A stretch of 12,077 nucleotides of DNA, taken from the NCBI GenBank assembly GCA_028715095.1, contig JAQUSM010000020.1, positions 1 to 12,077 of the forward strand. Reading direction: 5' to 3'. The notes beneath the pieces were generated by a model. The model did not search any database and was not told the origin of the DNA. It was given only the letters and a program-made list of their open reading frames with translations. The DNA comes from Candidatus Omnitrophota bacterium (GTDB lineage: Bacteria; Omnitrophota; Gorgyraeia; Gygaellales; Profunditerraquicolaceae). Of this stretch, positions 6,865 to 12,077 are shown piece by piece. The stretch's first letter is position 1; each line of letters opens with the position of its first letter. Made by a program: the position numbers and the translations under genes.

Positions 6865-7731
6865 ATGCTTGAGCGTGAAATACTTTTGGAAAAGATGAGG
6901 ACTACCCCTTATTTGCCGATGAAGGCAAAGATTATCGAAGCACAGATGGTTACGGATAAGGAAAAATTCTTCCGCATCCAACTGGAAAATAAGATTAATC
7001 TCGGGCATATTCCCGGGCAGTTTGTAATGGTTTCTATCTTTGGTTTCGGAGAAGCCCCCATTTCTGTTTGTTCTTCGCCAAGTGATAAAGGTTATTTTGA
7101 GCTTACTGTCAGAAGTGCCGGTGTATTTACGGACAGGCTGCATAAAATGGGTAAAGGCGATGAAATAGGTATCCGCGGCCCTTTCGGTAAAGGATTTCCT
7201 ATTGATAATATGTTTGGTTATGACGTGATGATTGTCGCCGGAGGCTTAGGTATAGTGCCGTTACGTTCTCTAATCAGGTATATTATGCACAATCGTAATG
7301 ATTTCGGTAATGTGCAGATTTTACTTGGCTGCAGGAGCCCGAGAGAGCTTTTGTTTGAAGAGGAGACTAAAGAGTGGATGAAGAGGTCGGAGATTAAATT
7401 TAATTGTACCGTTGACCGGGCGGATCCGGACTGGAAAGGCAATGTAGGCCTGATCACGACCTTGATTCCCGGGGTGGATATAAACCCTACCCGCACATAC
7501 GGGGTTGTGGTAGGGCCGCCGATCATGTACAAGTTTGTTATCGTTAAGCTGCTGGAGAAAAAGATTCCTGACCATCAGATTATTGTATCTTTAGAAAGAC
7601 GCATGCGTTGCGGACTGGGTAAATGCGGCCACTGCCAGATTGAAGGGGTTTATGTTTGTCAGTCGGGACCGGTATTTACTTATAGTGATTTAAAAAAATT
7701 CAAAGGAGAGTGTCATGAAAAAGCAGTCTAA
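6865..7731 (+). CDS. hydG: [NiFe]-hydrogenase group 3b gamma subunit, FAD/NAD(P)-binding
   Basis: Gamma is the diaphorase subunit that exchanges electrons with NAD(P)H. The 288-residue product is a ferredoxin-NADP reductase-type protein: a flavin-binding beta-barrel (about residues 15-110) with GQFVMVSIFGFGEAPISVCSSP at the FAD site, then a nucleotide-binding domain with IVAGGLGIVPLRSLI (about 123-137). A C-terminal [2Fe-2S] site like that of dihydroorotate dehydrogenase electron-transfer subunits has cysteines at 249, 254, 257 and 265. Length is typical of sulfhydrogenase gamma. AAGGAG five bases before the ATG fixes the start. Its end overlaps the delta gene by 17 bases. NAD versus NADP preference cannot be decided by eye. 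Not to be confused with the radical SAM maturase also called HydG. Confidence 0.92.
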   Translation: MLEREILLEKMRTTPYLPMKAKIIEAQMVTDKEKFFRIQLENKINLGHIPGQFVMVSIFGFGEAPISVCSSPSDKGYFELTVRSAGVFTDRLHKMGKGDEIGIRGPFGKGFPIDNMFGYDVMIVAGGLGIVPLRSLIRYIMHNRNDFGNVQILLGCRSPRELLFEEETKEWMKRSEIKFNCTVDRADPDWKGNVGLITTLIPGVDINPTRTYGVVVGPPIMYKFVIVKLLEKKIPDHQIIVSLERRMRCGLGKCGHCQIEGVYVCQSGPVFTYSDLKKFKGECHEKAV

Positions 7732-8479
7732 ACCAAGATTGGCATTTTTTGATTTTACGGATTGCGAAGGCTGCCAGCTGCAGTTTGCCAATATGGGCAA
7801 TACTTTTCTCGAACTGACCGAGCTTGTTGATATAGTCAGCTTTAGGGAGATTATGTCAGAAGAGGGCCAGGATTATGATATTGCTATTATTGAAGGGGCG
7901 ATCACCACGGATAATGACGTAGTGCGTATTAAAAAGATAAGAGAGAAGGCCAAGCTCTTGGTGACATTAGGCGCATGCGCGACTATTGCCGGGGTAAACG
8001 GGATCAAGAACCGCCGGGACCTGGAAACGGCTAAAAAAACAGTATACGCGGAGAAGGCAGGTTTAATCAATACTATTAAAGCCATGCCGGTTCACGAAGT
8101 AGTCCACGTGGATTATGCGATTAATGGCTGTCCGGTTTATATCCCTGAAGTTGTCTCCGTGTTGAAATGCCTGCTTATGGGAAAGCCTTATGCTGTGCCG
8201 AATTACCCGGTTTGTGTCGAGTGCAAAATGAACGAGAATGTCTGCCGTTATGAGAAAGATCAGGAGTGTATGGGGCCGGTTACCCGGGCAGGATGCAATT
8301 CCTGGTGTATTAATAACGGTAACAGGTGTTATGGCTGCCGAGGATTAGTAGACAAACCGGCAAGTGACGCGGCTAAAGATATCTTGCAGAAATATGGTTT
8401 AAAAATAGAAGATATTTTGAACAGTTTTACTTTATATAATGATTCTATGGGGGAGAAATATGACCAAGAGTTTAAATAA
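7715..8479 (+). CDS. hydD: [NiFe]-hydrogenase group 3b small (delta) subunit
   Basis: The small subunit relays electrons from the NiFe site through iron-sulfur clusters. The 254-residue product has the proximal-cluster cysteines in DCEGCQ (C17, C20), LGACAT (C88) and NGCP (C139). Further cysteines at 167, 170, 177, 185, 194, 198, 205 and 208 suit the two distal clusters, including the conserved GPVTRAGC segment. There is no Tat signal peptide, so the enzyme is cytoplasmic, as in group 3 hydrogenases. AAAGGAG at 7702-7708 supports the start. Overlaps of 17 bases with gamma and 20 bases with alpha point to tightly coupled translation. Confidence 0.94.
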   Translation: MKKQSKPRLAFFDFTDCEGCQLQFANMGNTFLELTELVDIVSFREIMSEEGQDYDIAIIEGAITTDNDVVRIKKIREKAKLLVTLGACATIAGVNGIKNRRDLETAKKTVYAEKAGLINTIKAMPVHEVVHVDYAINGCPVYIPEVVSVLKCLLMGKPYAVPNYPVCVECKMNENVCRYEKDQECMGPVTRAGCNSWCINNGNRCYGCRGLVDKPASDAAKDILQKYGLKIEDILNSFTLYNDSMGEKYDQEFK

Positions 8480-9809
8480 AATAGATTCTCAGAACGTGAA
8501 AGTCGATGTCCATTACCTGACCCGGGTAGAGGGGCACGGTAATATTGTGGTAGATGTAAAGGAAGGCAAACTGACTAAATGTGAATTCCAGGTGATCGAA
8601 AGCCCGCGTTTCTTTGAGTCGATGCTGGTAGGCAGGTCTATCTGGGAAGCCCAGCACCTGACCAGCCGCATCTGCGGAATCTGCGCCTGCGGCCATACTT
8701 TGGCCAGTGTAAAGGCGGGAGAGGACGCATTAGGGATCAAGCCTTCGGATGAAACAGTTATGCTCAGGAAACTCCTTCTTTATACCGAAATGCTGGACAG
8801 CCATATCCTGCATATTTATATCCTGGTTGCTCCGGATTTATTAGGTGTAAAGAGCGTAATGCCTTTGGTCAAGACGCACCGGCCGGTAATCGAGATGGCT
8901 TTGCGCATGAAGCGGATGAGCGATTACGGCGGAGAAGTCTTAGCTGGAAGGCATATCCATCCCATAAGTTATGTTATCGGAGGTTTAACCCAGCTTCCAT
9001 CCCGAGAAGGCCTGGAAAAATTATACAGCCTGATGCTGGAATCCCGTAAGGATGGCGAAGAGACAGTCAAGATCATCAAGACTTTAAAATTCCCGGAGTT
9101 CCAGAGGCCGACGCAATATATGTCGCTTACAAGTGATGAAGAATATGCCATGTACGACGGGGACCTTACGGTAAACGGGAAAAAGAGCAAAGTCTCGGAT
9201 TACCGCAAGCTTTTTATGGAGTCGGTTGTGGATTATTCGCGCGCCAAGATATCCAGGATCAATGGAAAATCTTATGCTGTAGGCGCCCTGGCGCGTTTTA
9301 ACAATAATTCTGATAAGCTGCATAAAAAAGCAAAGGCAGTGGCAAAGGAATTGGGTTTAAAAGCACCCTGCTATAATCCTTACCTTAATACTGCGGCCCA
9401 GCTTGTAGAATGGGTGCATTGCCTGGAGGAGTCCATTACCATACTTGAAAAAATCCTTAAAGATGGCTTGAGGGAGGAAAAGGTGGTTGTAACCTCCTGG
9501 CCGAAGAGAAGCCAGATTGGTAAAATAAAATATAAGCCAAACACCGGCATAGCCTGCGTTGAGGTTCCCCGGGGCTCTCTATTCCATGAGTATACGATAG
9601 ATGACTCCGCTCATATTACCGCGGCTAATTGTGTTATTCCTACAAACCAGAATATGGGTAATTTGGAGGATGATATGCGCAAGATGGTGCCGGAGCTCTT
9701 GGGTAAGAAGACCCAGGAGGAGATTACTCTGGACCTTGAGATGCTGGCACGCGCCTATGACCCTTGCATATCCTGCGCCACGCACCTTCTGGATGTAAGC
9801 TTTGTTTAA
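8460..9809 (+). CDS. hydA: [NiFe]-hydrogenase group 3b large (alpha) catalytic subunit
   Basis: Alpha holds the NiFe(CN)2CO active site. From the chosen start the product is 449 residues. The N-terminal ligand motif is RICGIC with C72, C75 and downstream H79, preceded by TRVEGHG (residues 21-27). The C-terminal motif is DPCISCATH with C436, C439 and H442. All four nickel-binding cysteines are present. After H442 there is a short seven-residue tail (LLDVSFV), the expected target of the endopeptidase encoded next. An ATG seven codons upstream (8439) is in frame, but GGGGGAG at 8449-8455 fits the ATG at 8460 and lies inside the longer version, so I use 8460. The gene overlaps delta by 20 bases and the endopeptidase gene by eight. 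Confidence 0.95.
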   Translation: MTKSLNKIDSQNVKVDVHYLTRVEGHGNIVVDVKEGKLTKCEFQVIESPRFFESMLVGRSIWEAQHLTSRICGICACGHTLASVKAGEDALGIKPSDETVMLRKLLLYTEMLDSHILHIYILVAPDLLGVKSVMPLVKTHRPVIEMALRMKRMSDYGGEVLAGRHIHPISYVIGGLTQLPSREGLEKLYSLMLESRKDGEETVKIIKTLKFPEFQRPTQYMSLTSDEEYAMYDGDLTVNGKKSKVSDYRKLFMESVVDYSRAKISRINGKSYAVGALARFNNNSDKLHKKAKAVAKELGLKAPCYNPYLNTAAQLVEWVHCLEESITILEKILKDGLREEKVVVTSWPKRSQIGKIKYKPNTGIACVEVPRGSLFHEYTIDDSAHITAANCVIPTNQNMGNLEDDMRKMVPELLGKKTQEEITLDLEMLARAYDPCISCATHLLDVSFV

Positions 9810-10269
9810 GAAAATAGCGGTTATCGGTTTAGGTAACAGCCTGAGGGGGGATGACGGAATAGGGGTAATTATTCTGGGATCCCTCCTTAATAATTTCAAA
9901 CACCAGCCGATAGATTACCTCAATTTTGGTATTGCCAGTTTCGATCTTATGCATCGCCTGCAGGATTATGATGCGGCTTTGTTGATCGATGGTATCTCCG
10001 CCGGCCTTCCTGCGGGAGAATTAAAGATATTCGATTTAGAGCAAGCAGTATTTCCCGAAGGGGATAACCGCGGGTTTTCCTCCCATGAATTAAATCTTAA
10101 AGATATCTTTAGGCTGACGCGCCATCTGGGGATAAAGACCAAAATTTATATTGCCGGTATACAGGTGCAGGATACCGGTTTTGGCGAATCTTTAAGCCAG
10201 CCGCTTAAGGAAAATTTAGAGCAGATAACAAAACAGATTGATAATTTTATCCAGGAAAGGTTGTTATAA
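9802..10269 (+). CDS. [NiFe]-hydrogenase maturation endopeptidase (HyaD/HycI family)
   Basis: This family trims the C-terminal tail of the hydrogenase large subunit after nickel insertion. The 155-residue product opens with VIGLGNSLRGDDGIGV (about residues 7-22), whose acidic residue near 17 corresponds to the first metal ligand of HybD. The other expected ligands are seen as D63 in LLIDGISAG and H95 in SSHELNLKD. Length is normal. The only start in this frame is TTG at 9802, because an in-frame TAA lies at 9796-9798 and no ATG or GTG follows near the conserved N-terminus. The start lies inside the last codons of alpha, with only a weak GGATG ribosome site, so synthesis probably depends on translation of alpha. 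Confidence 0.92.
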   Translation: MFKKIAVIGLGNSLRGDDGIGVIILGSLLNNFKHQPIDYLNFGIASFDLMHRLQDYDAALLIDGISAGLPAGELKIFDLEQAVFPEGDNRGFSSHELNLKDIFRLTRHLGIKTKIYIAGIQVQDTGFGESLSQPLKENLEQITKQIDNFIQERLL

Positions 10270-10274
10270 ATAAG

Positions 10275-11576
10275 ATGTGTTATGCTATTCCGGGAAAAGT
10301 AGAGAAAATAGAGAAGAATACGGTGATCGTTGATTATTTCGGCGAAAAACGTAAGGCGTTAAATGAACTGGCGCAGGTTAAGGTTGGTGATTATATTTAT
10401 GCCCAGGGCGGTTTTGTGGTAAGCAAGATATCCCCTTCTGAGGCAGAAAGCATCCTCGAGGTATGGAAAGAGACATTTTTCCATCTGCAGGAGGTGGATT
10501 TAAAGCTTTCCCGTCTCCATTTGGGGGATAAAAATACAGATAGAGGCCTGCTGGAGATATTGGATAAGGCCAGCCAGTCTAAAGAGCTTAACCGTGATGA
10601 GTTGTTGTATTTATTGGAATTAAAGGATCAGGCAGGGCTTGAGTTATTGTTTAAGACAGCAAATTTCCTGCGTCAGAAATATCACAAAAACTCCTGTTGC
10701 GTGCACGGGATAATTGAGATATCCAACTATTGTATCCAGAAATGCCACTATTGCGGGATATCTTATCATAATAAAGAGCTGCAGCGTTATCGTATGACAA
10801 AGGATGAAATATTAAAAAGCGCCCAGGTTGCTGTTCAGGAGTATGGTTTTAAATCCCTGGTGCTGCAAAGCGGTGAAGATCCGGGTTATAGCGCAGATGA
10901 ATTAGCGGATATAATTAAAGAGATAAAAGAGAAATTCCCCTCTTTAATCTTTGTCAGCTTCGGAGAGGTTGGCATAGGCGGGTTGGAAAAGCTTTATCAG
11001 GCCGGCGCGCGCGGTTTACTTATGCGCTTTGAGAGCTCTAACCCTAAGATTTATAGAGATCTCCACCCAGGGCAAAATCTGGAAAGCAGGCTAATGCATT
11101 TACGGCAGGCTTATAAAATGGGGTATTTGATTATTACAGGAGGATTAATCGGCATACCTGGCCAGGGCAAGGAAGATATCTTAAATGATATATTTCTGGC
11201 TAAAGAATTACACGCGGAGATGTTTAGCTTTGGGCCTTTTATCCCGCATCCGCATACTCCTTTGGCAGGGGTAAAGCCTGCGCAGGTAGAAGAAGTAATT
11301 AAGGTTTTAGCCGTTGCCAGGATTATTGATAATACCCAGGCTAAAATTCTGGTAACTACCGCACTTGAAACCTTAAGCAGCGAGGCGGCAAAAAGCGCTT
11401 TACTTGCCGGAGCAAATTCGCTTATGCTTAATGTTACCCCTCTGGCTTACCGCCAATTTTATTCTATCTATCCTAACAGGGCGCATCAATCTGAAGATAT
11501 TGCTGTCCAGATTGAATCTACTGTCTCGCTTCTGCGTTCCTTAGGCCGAGCTCCTACCGATCTCGAAACTATTTAG
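10275..11576 (+). CDS. hypC/hydE: Fusion of HypC-type chaperone and HydE-type radical SAM enzyme
   Basis: The 433-residue product has two parts. Residues 1 to about 75 match HypC, the chaperone that carries the Fe(CN)2CO unit with HypD: MCYAIPG (Cys2 kept), KVGDYIYAQGGFVV and a closing helix SEAESILEVWKE. The conserved HypC histidine before GF is Q44 here. From about residue 90 to the end it aligns over its full length by eye with HydE: helical leader, IIEISNYC, radical SAM cluster C153-x3-C157-x2-C160, YRMTKDEIL, LQSGEDP, GGLIGIPGQG, GPFIPHPHTPLAG, and the terminal YRQFYSIYP region. The accessory-cluster cysteines near the C-terminus of Thermotoga HydE are absent. HydE normally helps build the [FeFe] H-cluster, yet this gene closes a [NiFe] operon, five bases after the endopeptidase gene. 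The biochemical role is not known to me. Confidence 0.88.
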   Translation: MCYAIPGKVEKIEKNTVIVDYFGEKRKALNELAQVKVGDYIYAQGGFVVSKISPSEAESILEVWKETFFHLQEVDLKLSRLHLGDKNTDRGLLEILDKASQSKELNRDELLYLLELKDQAGLELLFKTANFLRQKYHKNSCCVHGIIEISNYCIQKCHYCGISYHNKELQRYRMTKDEILKSAQVAVQEYGFKSLVLQSGEDPGYSADELADIIKEIKEKFPSLIFVSFGEVGIGGLEKLYQAGARGLLMRFESSNPKIYRDLHPGQNLESRLMHLRQAYKMGYLIITGGLIGIPGQGKEDILNDIFLAKELHAEMFSFGPFIPHPHTPLAGVKPAQVEEVIKVLAVARIIDNTQAKILVTTALETLSSEAAKSALLAGANSLMLNVTPLAYRQFYSIYPNRAHQSEDIAVQIESTVSLLRSLGRAPTDLETI

Positions 11577-11579
11577 TAT

Positions 11580-11657
11580 CAGGGACGTTTCTCAAGCTAA
11601 AGGGAGAAGTGTCCCCATATGGGGACACTTCTCCGATTGGGCTCAGAAACGTCCCTG
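11580..11657 (+). repeat. Nested inverted repeat (REP/MITE-like), possible operon terminator
   Basis: Outer arms CAGGGACGTTTCT (11580-11592) and AGAAACGTCCCTG (11645-11657) are perfect 13-bp complements. Inside lies a perfect 32-base palindrome (11603-11634) with half-site GGAGAAGTGTCCCCAT and no spacer. The outer and inner arms are related: AGAAACGTCCCT and AGAAGTGTCCCC agree at 9 of 12 bases, with only transitions, so the element is four copies of one motif in alternating orientation. It starts four bases after the HypC-HydE stop and ends just before the first Rex box. The architecture resembles REP/BIME or small non-autonomous elements. It may also stop transcription, but no T run follows. 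Confidence 0.8.
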
Positions 11658-11659
11658 TT

Positions 11660-11677
11660 TTGTGAAATAAGTAACAA
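11660..11677 (+). promoter_or_regulatory. Rex operator 1
   Basis: TTGTGAAATAAGTAACAA fits the Rex-site pattern TTGTGAA-N4-TTMACAA at all but one position in the second half. It lies just upstream of the rex promoter and differs from the second site at one of 18 bases. Presence directly before rex supports autoregulation by NADH/NAD+ ratio. Confidence 0.82.
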
Positions 11678-11678
11678 A

Positions 11679-11711
11679 AAGCTTGACATATTGTGTGTAT
11701 ATGTTAAGCTT
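11679..11711 (+). repeat. Inverted repeat spanning the rex promoter
   Basis: Arms AAGCTTGACATAT (11679-11691) and ATATGTTAAGCTT (11699-11711) are complementary at 12 of 13 positions around a seven-base TG-rich spacer. The left arm contains the -35 hexamer and the right arm covers the -10 region, so it may be a further operator, distinct from the Rex boxes on either side. Confidence 0.6.
11683..11710 (+). promoter_or_regulatory. Candidate rex promoter
   Basis: A consensus -35 TTGACA (11683-11688) is followed after 16 bases by TAAGCT (11705-11710), a weak -10 with a TG extension at 11702-11703. The -35 is convincing; the exact -10 is not. The position between two Rex boxes fits a repressible promoter for rex. 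Confidence 0.5.
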
Positions 11712-11721
11712 ATGTCAGTTA

Positions 11722-11739
11722 TTGTGAAATAAGGAACAA
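11722..11739 (+). promoter_or_regulatory. Rex operator 2, overlapping the rex ribosome site
   Basis: TTGTGAAATAAGGAACAA matches operator 1 at 17 of 18 bases. Start-to-start spacing between the two is 62 bases, close to six DNA helical turns, so both would face the same side of the helix. The AAGGAA inside this site (11731-11736) also serves as the likely Shine-Dalgarno sequence for rex, seven bases before its ATG. Confidence 0.8.
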
Positions 11740-11743
11740 TACT

Positions 11744-12077
11744 ATGATTACCAATAAGAGCTGTATAATCAGGCTTTCCCGCTACAAAAACTCTCTGCAT
11801 AGGCTGCGAGCCTTAGGATTTGTTAAGGTTTTTTCTGATAACCTGGCAGATGCGATAGGGGTATTACCTTCTCAAGTGAGAAAGGATTTTTCTTTATTCG
11901 GGATATCCGGTAATAAGCGCGGTGGTTATCAGGTAGATTCGTTGATAGAGAAATTAAATACCATCCTTGGAAAAGAACAGACACAGGAGGTCATTGTCGC
12001 AGGCCTGGGCAATATCGGCAACGCGCTTATGAAATACAAGGGATTTGAGAAAGAAGGAATAAGAATTTCCGCCTGTT
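11744..12077 (+). CDS. rex: Redox-sensing transcriptional repressor Rex, partial (C-terminus beyond window)
   Basis: Rex represses fermentation, hydrogen and respiration genes and releases DNA when NADH is high. The window holds 111 codons without a stop. The product begins with the winged-helix domain: IIRLSRYKNSLHRL (residues 8-21), VFSDNLADAIGVLPSQVRKD with the family's QVRKD recognition helix (about 44-48), and FGISGNKRGGYQVDSLI (about 51-67). The NADH-binding Rossmann motif follows at VAGLGNIGNALMKYKGF (about 88-104). Rex is usually about 210 residues, so roughly half is missing because the sequence ends. The ATG lies five bases after the second Rex box, whose AAGGAA also gives the ribosome site. 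Whether it also controls the upstream hydrogenase cannot be shown here. Confidence 0.95.
   Translation, partial: MITNKSCIIRLSRYKNSLHRLRALGFVKVFSDNLADAIGVLPSQVRKDFSLFGISGNKRGGYQVDSLIEKLNTILGKEQTQEVIVAGLGNIGNALMKYKGFEKEGIRISAC

Noticed and set aside
8439..8459. Upstream in-frame ATG for the hydrogenase large subunit
   Set aside because: A good Shine-Dalgarno sequence (8449-8455) lies within this extension and fits the ATG at 8460, and the extra seven residues do not resemble hydrogenase N-termini.
10275..11576. Reading this gene simply as the [FeFe]-hydrogenase maturase HydE
   Set aside because: The radical SAM part does match HydE, but the N-terminal HypC domain and the [NiFe] operon context make the plain label misleading; service to a distant [FeFe] enzyme remains possible.
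11597..11800. 67-codon open frame on the minus strand
   Set aside because: It runs through the palindrome, both Rex boxes and the rex start, and its product resembles no family I know; it is explained by the repeat and the regulatory region.
1..12077. tRNA, rRNA, CRISPR array or phage genes
   Set aside because: No cloverleaf-like, rRNA-like or regularly spaced repeats were seen, and coding genes fill nearly all of the window.

Overview
All recognisable genes lie on the + strand. The window holds the downstream part of an F-type ATP synthase operon, a complete cytoplasmic [NiFe]-hydrogenase operon of the group 3b (sulfhydrogenase, NAD(P)-linked) type with some of its maturation genes, and the start of a rex redox-repressor gene. 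The source is bacterial: F1Fo ATP synthase in bacterial gene order, Shine-Dalgarno sites, and a bacterial Rex with matching operators. The gene mix, an anaerobic fermentative set with a group 3b hydrogenase and a REP-like repeat, would fit an uncultured anaerobic lineage such as Omnitrophota (OP3) or a neighbour. That taxonomic guess rests on general impression only and cannot be settled from this sequence.

Layout. 13-5374: atpE-F-H-A-G-D-C; atpB should lie upstream, outside the window. The c subunit looks proton-type, and epsilon is short (83 aa), without its usual C-terminal helical domain. 5375-5456: a short AT-rich spacer with a candidate promoter (5404-5431) and a 25-codon hydrophobic open frame. 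5457-11576: the hydrogenase operon, consisting of a HypA-like protein without a zinc finger, an iron-sulfur beta subunit, a flavin/NAD(P) gamma subunit, the small subunit delta, the large subunit alpha, a maturation endopeptidase, and a 433-residue fusion of a HypC domain with a full-length HydE-type radical SAM domain. 11577-11743: a nested inverted repeat, then two near-identical Rex boxes bracketing a promoter. 11744-end: rex, cut by the window edge.

How the genes work together. Alpha and delta carry out H2 chemistry. Beta and gamma pass electrons between the iron-sulfur chain and a nicotinamide cofactor. HypA-like, HypC-HydE and the endopeptidase point to maturation of the large subunit; hypB, hypD, hypE and hypF are not in this window. 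Rex senses NADH/NAD+, and its own promoter carries two Rex sites, so redox autoregulation is well supported. Control of the hydrogenase by Rex is not, because no Rex box is visible before that operon.

The most unusual point is the maturation set. HypC is joined to a radical SAM enzyme whose known relatives act in [FeFe]-hydrogenase maturation. That HypC domain lacks the usual conserved histidine, and the HypA-like protein lacks its zinc-binding domain. Together these suggest a variant or specialised [NiFe] maturation route, which is inference.
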